A stretch of DNA of 64,000 nt from JAHEEL01 sp963700375 (GTDB lineage: Bacteria > Actinomycetota > Acidimicrobiia > Spongiisociales > UBA5794): contig CAVOXF010000007.1 of assembly GCA_963700375.1 (NCBI GenBank), forward strand, positions 1-64,000, in the 5' to 3' direction. Within the stretch, counting starts at the first letter, position 1; each line of letters opens with the position of its first letter. Positions 53,007 to 61,993 of this stretch are shown piece by piece. The notes beneath the pieces are model-generated. The model searched no databases, had not been told where the DNA came from, and saw only the letters and a list, made by a program, of their open reading frames with translations. The translations under genes and the position numbers were made by a program.

Positions 53007-54497
53007 TTACAGGCCGCTCTGGTAGGCGGATCCGGTCAGCTTGGTGAGATCCATCGCATAGAGGAGACAGACGCCGCTGCGGCCCCCTGCCTCCCACCCG
53101 TCTTGCTCCGGCCATGTCCCGGTGATGTCGAGCGCCGACACCTCGTAGTCGCTGCCCACGTATGCAGCGAACCCGTTGAGACACACACTCTGCAGTTCGG
53201 TACTCAGAGCCTCATCGCCCGGGTACGGCCCATCGGCAAAGAGGGTTGTGTAGTAGACCTCGTTGTCGTGCGGATCGGCGCAGGCGATCGTCGTGTACCC
53301 GGATCCCTCCGCGTAGAGCGCGAGCTGGTCGTCGTCGAGGCAATCGCCGACGACCAGATCGGCCGTCTCGCCGCCGCCCGCCGTCGTGTCGGAACCGCCG
53401 TCGCCGGCGGCAACCGTCGTTTCTGGCGTTGAGCCGCCGGCCGTGCCGCCTCCGATGAGGGCAAGCTTCTTGTCGGTATTGAGGGTGCCCTCCATGTACG
53501 CGAGTTCGGAATCGCGCCAGACCTCGATCTGAATCGCGGACTCCGCGTCATGACTCCGAAGGACGTCGCAGTAGTCAGACATCGTCCCGTCCGTCGCTGG
53601 GATGAGGCCTTCGATCTCGCTCACGATATCGCCGCCCCGGATGCCTACGAGATCGGCTGGAGACCCGGAAGCGACTGAGTAGACCCAGATGCCGGACCCT
53701 TCTTCGGTCAGCAGCGCCGAGCCGTTGATGCCGATCGATGTGACGTCCTCACCGGCCTGGAGCATCGGGATGACCTGGCGGGCCTCGTCATACCCGATGG
53801 CGAACGTCTGGCCTTGGTCGTCTCCCGCATAGTTCACGCCCACGACGCGACCCTGGTCGGTGACGAGTGGTCCACCGGAGTTTCCGGGAAGAATGTCGGT
53901 CGTGTGCTCGATGACCTTGTCAACGGAGGCCCAGCTCGTCTCACCGTCGGCGTTCTCTTTCGAGACAATGCCATCGAGGAGGGTGTATTCATGATCGCCG
54001 AGCGGGAAGCCGGCGGCGTAGACGTTGATTCCGACCGCCACTTCGTCGGCGTACCAGGCGAGGTATTCGAACCCTTCACCTTCAACATCTATCACGGCGA
54101 GGTCGGAGCATTCAGAGACTCCAAGAATCTTGGCGTTGCGAGGTTCGTCCTCGCCGTCGACATAGACCTGGAGAAAGGCGGCGCCGGTAACGACATGGTT
54201 GTTGGTCACGGCGATCCCGTCCGGACTGATGAAGAAGCCACTTCCGGACGACCCCTCGTTGTAGGAAGTGCCTTCGCCCGGATAGTCAAATGACCCCTGA
54301 GCTTCGATGCGGACGACGGCGCCCCGCACATCCTCGAGGGCCTTGACCGCATTGTCTGCGTCGGCAACGACCACAACCGTGGTTTCGCTATCGGCGGCGT
54401 CCTCTCCTGAGCCCCCACAAGCAGCCGCCACCAGCGCAAGAGCGACCAGAAGCACGCTCAGTTCCACTCGCCGCCTGCCGGACATCTGTGATCTCAT
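53007..54497 (-). CDS. HtrA-like serine protease lipoprotein with PDZ and septum-formation domains
   Basis: This 496-residue protein has a lipoprotein signal (VLLVALALVAAACGGSGE). The trypsin-like domain shows the His in AVTNNHVVTGAAFLQVYVDG, the Asp in SECSDLAVIDVEGEGFEY and the Ser in TTDILPGNSGGPLVTDQGRV. A PDZ domain follows (GSGIWVYSVASGSPADLVGI). After a Gly/Thr-rich linker the last 120 residues match the 'septum formation' domain (LVVGDCLDDDQLALYAEGSG, TTIACADPHDNEVYYTTLFA). It is probably an extracytoplasmic quality-control protease. ATG 54497 is the start that begins the signal peptide. Confidence 0.87.
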   Translation of the reverse strand: MRSQMSGRRRVELSVLLVALALVAAACGGSGEDAADSETTVVVVADADNAVKALEDVRGAVVRIEAQGSFDYPGEGTSYNEGSSGSGFFISPDGIAVTNNHVVTGAAFLQVYVDGEDEPRNAKILGVSECSDLAVIDVEGEGFEYLAWYADEVAVGINVYAAGFPLGDHEYTLLDGIVSKENADGETSWASVDKVIEHTTDILPGNSGGPLVTDQGRVVGVNYAGDDQGQTFAIGYDEARQVIPMLQAGEDVTSIGINGSALLTEEGSGIWVYSVASGSPADLVGIRGGDIVSEIEGLIPATDGTMSDYCDVLRSHDAESAIQIEVWRDSELAYMEGTLNTDKKLALIGGGTAGGSTPETTVAAGDGGSDTTAGGGETADLVVGDCLDDDQLALYAEGSGYTTIACADPHDNEVYYTTLFADGPYPGDEALSTELQSVCLNGFAAYVGSDYEVSALDITGTWPEQDGWEAGGRSGVCLLYAMDLTKLTGSAYQSGL

Positions 54498-54705
54498 CCT
54501 TCGACCCTTTCGGTCAGTTCGCTGGCCGTCGCCCGAATCTGGCAACGCGGGCGTCTCTTTCCGCACTGTGCCTCGATGGGTGCAGCGCGACTGTCTCCAT
54601 ACGCTTGTGTCGGCAAACACAAGCCTGGAGTTGAGCCGAGTATCGGGAGAATCCAGCCTGGACCGGCAAGACCGCGATCGGCGCTTCGGTCGAGGATCCG
54701 GAGGG

Positions 54706-55698
54706 TCAGACGACGTCGTCAGTCGTCGGAGTGTCGGCCGCGAACCACGCGCCGAGACGGTCGAACCCTTCCGCAAGCGTGATCGCGGGACGCCACCGCA
54801 GCGCGCGGCGGGTCTCACTCTGAGCGAACCAGTGGGCCGTCCCGAGTTGTTCGGCGAGGAAGCTGGTCATCGGCGGATCGCCACTGCTCCCCCGCCGCTC
54901 CCAGATCCGCTCTGCAACGAAGCCACCGCCCCAGGCAACGCGATAGGGAATCCGCACGCGAGACGGCTCGAGACCTGCAGCGAGCACGATGCGGTTCAGG
55001 ATCTCGCGCACCGGACGTGGCTCTCCGTTCGTGACAACGAGCGCCCGTCCACCGATTTCGGGGGCGCGGTCGAGGGAAGCCACGAGTGCGTCGGCCGCGT
55101 TGGCGACGTAGGTCGTGTCGATCAGCGCCGCGCCCGTCCCGATGGTTGGGAGCCGTCCGGAGCGGGCACGCTCGACGATTCGGCCGATGAGTTGCGTGTC
55201 GCCCGGCCCCCACACGAGATGGGGCCTGATGGCAACCACCGCCAGGTCGGGCGAGTCTGCGCCGAGGGCGATCAATTCGCCTTGTGCCTTGCTCCGCGCA
55301 TAGTTGCCCCGCGCACGGTCTGGATCGGCCGATCCGGCATGAGCGCCCACGAGCGACTTGCCGTGATAGGCGACCGACGGTGATGAGACATACACGAGCC
55401 GCCGGACTTCGGACGACTTCGCTGCCGCGACGACGTTCCGGGTGCCGATGACGTTGGCGGCTTCGTACTCGGACCATGGCCCGGTCACACCCACACGAGC
55501 CGCAAGGTGGATCACGGCATCGACGCCGCCAACCGCCCCGTCGACGGCGTCGGGGTCCGCGACGTCGCCGAGGTGCTCCGCGAGGTCGGAGAAGCCGGAA
55601 CGGCGCTGGAATACCGACACGTCGTCGCCGCGCGAGACCAGTCGCTCGACCACGGCTCCGCCGAGCAGGCTCGTCGCACCGGTGACGAGCACCTTCAT
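54706..55698 (-). CDS. oleD: OleD: NAD(P)-dependent 3-oxoacid reductase of olefin synthesis
   Basis: This is a 330-residue short-chain-type reductase (3-beta-HSD/epimerase fold). The dinucleotide site is MKVLVTGATSLLGGAVVERL, the catalytic Tyr-Lys is in RGNYARSKAQGELIALGA, and LVYVSSPSVAYHGKSL carries the serine region. In the Ole pathway it reduces the 2-alkyl-3-oxo acid from OleA to the 3-hydroxy acid. ATG 55698 overlaps the OleBC stop by four bases (ATGA). It is the last gene of oleA-oleBC-oleD. Other epimerase functions are possible if the context were ignored. Confidence 0.87.
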   Translation of the reverse strand: MKVLVTGATSLLGGAVVERLVSRGDDVSVFQRRSGFSDLAEHLGDVADPDAVDGAVGGVDAVIHLAARVGVTGPWSEYEAANVIGTRNVVAAAKSSEVRRLVYVSSPSVAYHGKSLVGAHAGSADPDRARGNYARSKAQGELIALGADSPDLAVVAIRPHLVWGPGDTQLIGRIVERARSGRLPTIGTGAALIDTTYVANAADALVASLDRAPEIGGRALVVTNGEPRPVREILNRIVLAAGLEPSRVRIPYRVAWGGGFVAERIWERRGSSGDPPMTSFLAEQLGTAHWFAQSETRRALRWRPAITLAEGFDRLGAWFAADTPTTDDVV

Positions 55699-58265
55699 AT
55701 GCGCCCGACTCTCCCACCCGCGAGCACTCGTTCCGCCCATCGGGCGAGCCGTGTTCGGTTGATCTTGGAGTTGTGGCGCTTGTCGACGGGGAGGCGTGGC
55801 GCCACGAGGACCGCGGCAACGTCGACGTCGGGGGCCCGAGCCCGAACGATGTCGGAGAGGGCCTCGTCGGCCAGACCCGGACGCGACCTGCCCCCAGCGG
55901 GCACGATAACGACGACGACCTGTTGCAGACCTGCCGGTCCGACTCCGACCACGGCGGCGTGCTCCACTTGCGGGGCGTTCGCCACCGCGTGTTCAATCCC
56001 GATGGGAGTCACGGGACCGTTGGCGGTCGTCACGATGTGACCCACCCGGCCCTCGATCCACAGCCGGCCCTCCTCGTCCAGGTGCCCGACGTCTCCGCTC
56101 CTGTGCCATCCCTCGGGCTGTGACGCGGCGTGCTCCGTCATCCAGAGCTTGTCGTACCCGTCGCGCATGTGCGGAGCCCGAATGCACACCTCTCCAACGA
56201 CGCCCGGCTCAGCCGTCAATCCCGTGTTCACGGGCTCGGCCGCGATGAGCGGATCGATCGCGACGTCGACCGAGGGCAGTGGATGCCCGACGCAGACGCC
56301 ATCTCCCGACCCTGCAGCCTCGATGCCGGCGAGGCTGATGTCCGCCACTGGGAGCACCTCGGTCATGCCGTACGGCGTGTGGGCTTCGGCGGCGGGAAGG
56401 AGTTGTCCCACGGACCGCAGGATCGCCGCAGGCACCGGAGCCCCGGCCGACATCAGCAAACGCACGTCCTGCATGGACGCCGCGTCCTCTGGAGACATCT
56501 GATCCGCGGTGGCGACCACGTTTCTCAGCGCGGCAGGCGAGGCGAAGACCAGCGTCGCGTCGACGGACTGGACGGCAGCGGCGAGCGCGTTTGCGGTCAG
56601 GCTCCCCGGCGACGTCACCTCCATATCGGGCACCACAGAAGGGATCCCCATCGCCGGGCCGTAGAGCGCGAACGGACCGAACGCGGCCACCAGGCGGTCA
56701 TCGGACCTGATGTTGAAGAGGTCGACGAGGGCGTCGCGTTGCGCCTGCATCTGGTGATGTCGATAGGTGACGCCCTTCGCCGGACCGGTCGCTCCCGACG
56801 TGAACCCGATCGCGGCTTCGTCGGATGAGGTGGGTGGAGGGGGCACCGGACGCCCGCGACCGTGTTCACGGAGTTCGTCCAGAGTCGCGGCCACCCCGAC
56901 CATCCGCCGCTGCGCCCGCGACATCGGAACCGATGAGATGCGAACGCCCGGCCAGCGCAGAGCACGGGCGGCGGCGAGGGCACGGGGAATCCCGATGAGA
57001 TATGCGGGGTTCGCGCTCGTCAGCGCCCGGGTCATGCCGCGCACACCAAGACCGGCGTCGGCAACGACCACGACAGCCCCGAGGCGCCAGCAGGCATACA
57101 CGCAGACGGCCACGTCGATGCCGGGCGGCACCAGGAGGGCGACCCGGTCTCCCTTCTCGACGCCGAGGTCGGCAAGACCCGACGCGACCCTGTTCACATC
57201 CGCGTTGAGTTCAGCAAAGGAGATCACCGCCTCAGGCCCCTCGGGCCCCATCTCGACGATGGCGATCGCCTCATCGGCAGCGTGATCGGCAAGCGCCCCC
57301 CACAGCGGCGCACGCTCGTGCGCGGCTTCCGACGCGAGCGGGCGGCGGTCGATCTGTTCGAGCCACTCGTACACGACAGGCGCGATGTCGGCGTCTTCCG
57401 GTACGAGATGACTGGCGCCGATGAAGCGGTGAACATCCGCCTGCGGCAACCGTTCAGCGAAGTCGCGTAGGTACAGATCGGAGAAGACCGGGTCGGACGG
57501 CCCCCACAGCAGGAGCGTTGGCGTTTCCCGCAGGTCGGAGAGGCCGGCGGCGATCCTGTCCAGCGCTTCTGCACTCGGATGGTCCGGACTCAGGGGGATG
57601 TCCTCAACGAACGTAGCGATAGCGGCTCGTCGGTCGGCGCTGCCGTATGGGGCTTCGTAGGCCTCGCGGATCGCGCGGGCCGGGCGAGGTCGGGAGAGGG
57701 CCATGGTCCCGCGAACGAACATCGGAGTCGTTGAGCATACCGTCTTCAGCACCCCGGGTACCCGGACCGTCCGGATCAATCCCGGTGCGGCGGAACCAGC
57801 GGGCTGGTGCACCGCCGTGTTCATCAAGACGAGGCCGGCAACCCGCTCGCGGTGACGCTCCGCCCAGCCGAGGGCGATGGGCCCGCCCCAGTCGTGGGCG
57901 ACAGCGACGATCGGACTGCTGAGATCGAGCTGGTCGCTGAGAGCGGACAGATCATCGACCCGCTGCTGCAAACGGCGTACCGTGCCGGTCCGCTCCGAGT
58001 ACCCCATGTCGAGCTGGTCGATCGCGATGACCCGAACGTTGTCCGGCGCCTGAACGATCAGGGCGCGCCAGAGATACGACCAGGTTGGGTTCCCGTGGAC
58101 ACAAAGCAGCGTGAACGTGGGATCGACGACCTGATTGTCGAGGAGATGCCATGTTCGCCCAACACCGTCGAGATCCGGTGTCTCGATCAGGCGCGACCAC
58201 TCCGGTTCGAGGCCGGGGAGGCCGGGTGGTGGCAGAGCGGCGGGCGAGACGGGGCCGGCCGTCAC
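55695..58265 (-). CDS. oleBC: OleBC fusion: beta-lactone decarboxylase plus beta-lactone synthetase
   Basis: This is an 856-residue two-domain protein. Residues about 1-300 are OleB, an alpha/beta hydrolase like haloalkane dehalogenases: LLCVHGNPTWSYLWRALI, the Asp nucleophile in IVAVAHDWGGPIALGWAERH and the His in RFIGASHLVPEDADI. Residues about 320-856 are OleC, an AMP-dependent ligase: IGFTSGATGPAKGVTYRHHQ, HTPYGMTEVLPVADISLAG and GWHRSGDVGHLDEEGRLWIE. OleC closes the hydroxy acid to a beta-lactone and OleB removes CO2 to give the alkene. GTG 58265 overlaps the OleA stop (GTGA) and is preferred to the arginine-rich extension to 58532. Fused OleBC is typical of Actinomycetota. Confidence 0.92.
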   Translation of the reverse strand: MTAGPVSPAALPPPGLPGLEPEWSRLIETPDLDGVGRTWHLLDNQVVDPTFTLLCVHGNPTWSYLWRALIVQAPDNVRVIAIDQLDMGYSERTGTVRRLQQRVDDLSALSDQLDLSSPIVAVAHDWGGPIALGWAERHRERVAGLVLMNTAVHQPAGSAAPGLIRTVRVPGVLKTVCSTTPMFVRGTMALSRPRPARAIREAYEAPYGSADRRAAIATFVEDIPLSPDHPSAEALDRIAAGLSDLRETPTLLLWGPSDPVFSDLYLRDFAERLPQADVHRFIGASHLVPEDADIAPVVYEWLEQIDRRPLASEAAHERAPLWGALADHAADEAIAIVEMGPEGPEAVISFAELNADVNRVASGLADLGVEKGDRVALLVPPGIDVAVCVYACWRLGAVVVVADAGLGVRGMTRALTSANPAYLIGIPRALAAARALRWPGVRISSVPMSRAQRRMVGVAATLDELREHGRGRPVPPPPTSSDEAAIGFTSGATGPAKGVTYRHHQMQAQRDALVDLFNIRSDDRLVAAFGPFALYGPAMGIPSVVPDMEVTSPGSLTANALAAAVQSVDATLVFASPAALRNVVATADQMSPEDAASMQDVRLLMSAGAPVPAAILRSVGQLLPAAEAHTPYGMTEVLPVADISLAGIEAAGSGDGVCVGHPLPSVDVAIDPLIAAEPVNTGLTAEPGVVGEVCIRAPHMRDGYDKLWMTEHAASQPEGWHRSGDVGHLDEEGRLWIEGRVGHIVTTANGPVTPIGIEHAVANAPQVEHAAVVGVGPAGLQQVVVVIVPAGGRSRPGLADEALSDIVRARAPDVDVAAVLVAPRLPVDKRHNSKINRTRLARWAERVLAGGRVGRI

Positions 58266-59281
58266 CAGCGCAGTTCCATCACCGCTGTGTTGATGCCCGA
58301 ACCGATGCCCATCAGCAACACCTGGTCGCCTGGATTGAGGTTCTCGGCCTCCATGGAAAGCGTGATCGGAATCGATGCCGGGCCGACATTGCCGAGGAAC
58401 GGGAACGTGAGCGGGACTCTGTTGATATCGATCCCGAGCCGCTCGCAGAGCATGTTCGTGTGCACCTGGGAGATCTGATGGAAGATGTAGCGGTCGGCGT
58501 CGAGGTATCCGTGCTCCTCGGCGTCGCCCCACGCAAGCTTGGAGACCTGAAGCCCCGCTTCCAACAAGGCTCTCGTGTCGGTCTGCATCCTGTCGAGGCT
58601 CCCGACACAGAGCTTGTGGTGGCTGGTATCAGCGTGCGCCATCCCACCAACCACCTGGTGGCTGCCGGGGTTGTCGGAGTAGCGGCCGATGACCGCTGCC
58701 GCACCTCCTGATCCGAGGGTGAGCGAGGCAAACTCGGCAAAGAGGTCGGCCATCGTCGCGTCCGGGCCGGAGAGGCGGGCCAGGGTTGTTTCCTGCAGGG
58801 CGCGGCTTCCCTCGCCGTCGACGATCAACGCGTAGTCGATCTGACCGCTGTCGATCATGTTGCCGGCGACCTGCAGAGCGTTCACGAACCCGAGGCAGGC
58901 GTTGGAGAGGTCGAAGCTGAGGCACGAGCTTGGAAGGTCGAGGGTGTGGTGAACGGTCACCGCCGACGAGGGTTCGAGCCGGTCACGGCAGACCGAGGTG
59001 TCGATCAAAAGGCCGATCTCTTCCACACGGATACCTGCGGCTTCGATCGCCTTCGCTCCGGCGGCCGCTGCGGCATCCGTGAACAGGTATCCCTCGGGCC
59101 ACCACCGGCGTTCGCGGATGCCGGCCAGGCTCTCGAGCAGACCCGGTTGAGTCCCGACCCGGGCATAGGTGTCCGCGAGAACCTCGTCGAACTGCGCTGA
59201 GGTTACGACCTCCGGGGCATCAACATGAGCGACCGAGATCAGGGCGGTATCGGTCATTTCGAACATGGCATTGCCGGACAT
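58262..59281 (-). CDS. oleA: OleA: acyl-CoA condensing thiolase-fold enzyme
   Basis: This is a 339-residue KAS III/OleA-like protein. The active Cys is in SFDLSNACLGFVNALQVAGN, the His in YIFHQISQVHTNMLCERLGI and the Asn in LTFPFLGNVGPASIPITLSM. LLIDTSVCRDRLEPSSAVTV carries the region of the OleA-specific glutamate. It joins two fatty acyl-CoA chains head to head to a 2-alkyl-3-oxo acid. The first gene of the coupled ole cluster. AAGGAAG lies 9 bp before ATG 59281; a second Met five residues on is also possible. Confidence 0.9.
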   Translation of the reverse strand: MSGNAMFEMTDTALISVAHVDAPEVVTSAQFDEVLADTYARVGTQPGLLESLAGIRERRWWPEGYLFTDAAAAAGAKAIEAAGIRVEEIGLLIDTSVCRDRLEPSSAVTVHHTLDLPSSCLSFDLSNACLGFVNALQVAGNMIDSGQIDYALIVDGEGSRALQETTLARLSGPDATMADLFAEFASLTLGSGGAAAVIGRYSDNPGSHQVVGGMAHADTSHHKLCVGSLDRMQTDTRALLEAGLQVSKLAWGDAEEHGYLDADRYIFHQISQVHTNMLCERLGIDINRVPLTFPFLGNVGPASIPITLSMEAENLNPGDQVLLMGIGSGINTAVMELRW

Positions 59282-59417
59282 CTGAAGCGTCTTCCTTAGC
59301 GGGTAGGTGCGATTCTCGCAGGGTTCCCGCTCAAGCGGTCACCCCGGGAGTGTTCATCGAGCGGCGCCTTCGGCGATACCTCTTCTTGGTGCGGTGGAGT
59401 GGTTCCACGCCCGATTG

Positions 59418-59490
59418 CTCCGGGGGGGAGACTCGAACTCCCAACAAACGGATTAACAGTCCGCTGCTCTGCCGATTGAGCTACCCCGGA
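59418..59490 (-). tRNA. tRNA-Asn(GUU)
   Basis: The 73-nt cloverleaf is complete: acceptor TCCGGGG/CCCCGGA, anticodon stem GCGGA/TCCGT with loop CTGTTAA giving GUU, T-loop TTCGAGT, discriminator G, no encoded CCA. Confidence 0.95.
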
Positions 59491-59589
59491 AGGCGCCCGC
59501 CGGAGAGGCGGGCGGCGTGAAGAATACCAGAGGGCAACCCCAACTCCCCTGCCGGACCGACACCACTCCCGATGTGAGACAATCACTCC

Positions 59590-59835
59590 ATGAAGCTCAG
59601 AACAGGCCTCGCTGTTGGTCTTGCTGTCGGGTTCGTGTTGGGCGCCCGAGCCGGCCGCGAGCGGTACGACCAACTCAAGAACGCATACGACGGCGTCCGC
59701 AACAGCGCGATCGTCCGAAGAGTGACCTCCACCGCGGATCGCTCGACCACCACGGTGCGTCGTGCCGCGGGCCAGGGTCTGATCACAGCGAGCGAGAAGA
59801 TCAACGAACGCGCCGAGACGAACGGTTCGGCGTAG
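59590..59835 (+). CDS. YtxH-like small membrane-anchored protein
   Basis: This 81-residue protein has a glycine-rich N-terminal membrane segment ending in a family-like motif (GLAVGLAVGFVLGARAGRER) and a basic amphipathic tail (YDQLKNAYDGVRNSAIVRR). The GxxxG-type helix followed by GARAGRERYDQ is typical of YtxH/DUF small proteins in Actinomycetota. The function is unknown. It is divergent from tRNA-Asn. Confidence 0.75.
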   Translation: MKLRTGLAVGLAVGFVLGARAGRERYDQLKNAYDGVRNSAIVRRVTSTADRSTTTVRRAAGQGLITASEKINERAETNGSA

Positions 59836-59976
59836 GCGTAGCGCTCAGGTCCTATGGGAGCGGTGGCGGTCGAACGGGCCGTCAGCTGCGAGCTACGAGC
59901 CGGAATACGCGGCAGACCTCATCCTCACGGTTCTGGTGCCCGGAGCCCCTTCTGCTGCGGACCGGCTCCTGCTTCG

Positions 59977-60714
59977 CTACGCGACTTTCCAGGTTGTGCG
60001 GGTTGGTGGGGCGTGGATGTGTGGGTGTGAGTGTCGTCTGCGTTGGGGTGACGATGAAGGGTCGATGGTGGAGCGGTGGCCATGGATCGCGGCGTGGTGG
60101 TGGAACCAGCACAGGGTCGAGAGGGTCTCCGGGTCGGTGCGGTCGCTGTGGGACCAGGGGATGGTGTGATGCATCTGGAGGCGAGAGCGCGCACGCGGCC
60201 TGCCGCGGTGCAGACCCCGCCGTCACGAACCGGCACACACCGGCGCAGCCTCGGCGCGATCACCCGGCTGCGGCGTCCCGAGGGCGAGCGGGGTGACGTC
60301 GATGACACCGTCGCAGAGGATCGCTTCAGTCGTGTGCGCCCCGACCCGCGGCCCGGCCTCAACCTGAACACCGGCCTCACCATTCGTACCAGCCGCCTCC
60401 GACTCGTCCACGAACATCGTCACGATGGGGGCAGCGGATTCGATCGTGGCGCCGTCACCACCGATGAGGGAGTCGAGGCTGCTCGACCACAGTGCGTCGG
60501 CGTTGCGGGTGGTGCGTGCCACGGTGGCGTCGGGTTCGTCTGCGAAGACGTCGCCGCTCGCGTCGAGGGCGTCGACGACGACCCGACCCACTGAACCCGG
60601 GAGCCGCCCGTGGAGACGCCACGCCGACCCGTCGAGGTTGGGCTGAACCGACACATACCGTGCGTTGAACGCGACCTGCTCGATCGTCTCGGTGGTGAGA
60701 ACCTGGTGTCCCAT
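59977..60714 (-). pseudogene. DUF222 / HNH endonuclease copy, internally deleted and frameshifted
   Basis: The copy starts MGHQVLTTETIEQVAFNARY, joining the first few codons of the gene at 27938-29071 (TTATLEQ there) to its middle (EEVAFDGRYVSVQPNLDES there), so about 165 codons of the DUF222 half are missing. The rest follows the intact copy: TTRNADALWSSSLDSLIGGD, VGAHTTEAILCDGVIDV, then two shifts, and the HNH end MHHTIPWSHSDRTDPETLST with CWFHHHAAIHGHRSTIDP. Sequence just upstream of the start is also shared with the intact copy. The shifts could be sequencing errors, but the deletion is not. Confidence 0.8.
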
Positions 60715-60856
60715 CCCCGCAACGCATCAGCGGCCGGTGACCGAAGCCGATGTGTGGCAACAAGAATCTCGCTGTTCTCGGTCATCCCCCGCGTCGTCGC
60801 TGGCGCTCCTCCGCGGCCCCCCACCCTCAGGGCGGGGGGACAAGGTGCCCCCGCTG

Positions 60857-61993
60857 TCAGGCGCCTTCGAGGTAGCCCTCGAGCTTGTGTGCACGGGCTG
60901 GTTGGCGCAGCTTCGCCAGGGCCTTGGTCTCGATCTGACGAATGCGTTCCCGGGTCACGTGGAAATGATCACCGACCTCTTCAAGCGTGCGAACCTTGCC
61001 GTCGGCAAGGCCGAATCGCATGACCAGGACGTCGCGCTCGCGATCGTTCAGGGCTTCGAGGGCCAGACTCAAGTAGCTCTGGAGCAGGTGGAACGCCGCA
61101 GCCTCCACCGGGATCTCCGCCTCGGTGTCCTCGACGAAGTCGCCGAGCGTCGAGTCGTCCTCCTCCCCCAGCGGGGTCTCCAACGAAACGGGGTCCTGGG
61201 CGATCCTGCGGAGCTCGGTGACCTTGTCCGGTTCGAGTTCGAGCTCCTCGGCGATCTCCTCGATCGTCGGGTCCCGGCCGAGTTCCTGCATGAGCGTGCG
61301 CTGGATCCTGGCGAGCTTGTTGATCGTCTCCACCATGTGGACGGGTACCCGGATGGTGCGGGCCTGATCGGCGAGCGCCCGCGTCACCGCCTGGCGGATC
61401 CACCAGGTTGCGTACGTCGAGAACTTGAAGCCCTTGCGGTAGTCGAACTTCTCAACGGCCCGGATCAGCCCGAGATTGCCCTCCTGGATGAGGTCGAGCA
61501 GGCTGAGGCCGCGCCCGATGTACTTCTTGGCAATCGAGACGACGAGCCTCAAGTTGGCTTCGACGAGCCGCTTGCGAGCCTTGTCGCCGTTGCGGACCGT
61601 GCGTTCGATGATGATCCGCTCCGCCGGTGCCAGAGCCTCCCCATCTTCGAGTTGATCCTCGGCACGAGTGCCGGCCTCGGCCTGCATGGCGAGTTCGACT
61701 TCCTGCTGCGGAGTGAGCAACGGGAACCGCCCGATCTCCTGGAGGTACATGCGAACCGGATCGGACACATGGACCAACTCGTCATTCGAGAGATTCGTGG
61801 CCGAGAGACTGTTCGCCGAGTCCTCGCGGATCGGAATGCGCTCTTCGCGAAGGGCGAGGAACACGGCGTCGAACGATTCGTCCGGTGCGCCGACTTCTTC
61901 GAGCTCTTGCTGGACTTCGGTCATGACGAGGAAGCCCCGCTGGCGGCCCCTCGCCGTCAGTTCGTCCAGGACGATTCGGACAATCTCGTTCAT
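60857..61993 (-). CDS. rpoD: Primary RNA polymerase sigma factor
   Basis: This is a 378-residue sigma-70. Region 1.2 is SDPVRMYLQEIGRFPLLTPQ, regions 2.1-2.4 include RLVVSIAKKYIGRGLSLLDL, IQEGNLGLIRAVEKFDYRKG and KFSTYATWWIRQAVTRALAD, region 3 is LGRDPTIEEIAEELELEPDK, and region 4.2 is VTRERIRQIETKALAKLRQP. The N-terminus is shorter than in E. coli, as in many Actinomycetota. Its start overlaps the dnaG stop by four bases (ATGA), the classical dnaG-rpoD order. Confidence 0.96.
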   Translation of the reverse strand: MNEIVRIVLDELTARGRQRGFLVMTEVQQELEEVGAPDESFDAVFLALREERIPIREDSANSLSATNLSNDELVHVSDPVRMYLQEIGRFPLLTPQQEVELAMQAEAGTRAEDQLEDGEALAPAERIIIERTVRNGDKARKRLVEANLRLVVSIAKKYIGRGLSLLDLIQEGNLGLIRAVEKFDYRKGFKFSTYATWWIRQAVTRALADQARTIRVPVHMVETINKLARIQRTLMQELGRDPTIEEIAEELELEPDKVTELRRIAQDPVSLETPLGEEDDSTLGDFVEDTEAEIPVEAAAFHLLQSYLSLALEALNDRERDVLVMRFGLADGKVRTLEEVGDHFHVTRERIRQIETKALAKLRQPARAHKLEGYLEGA

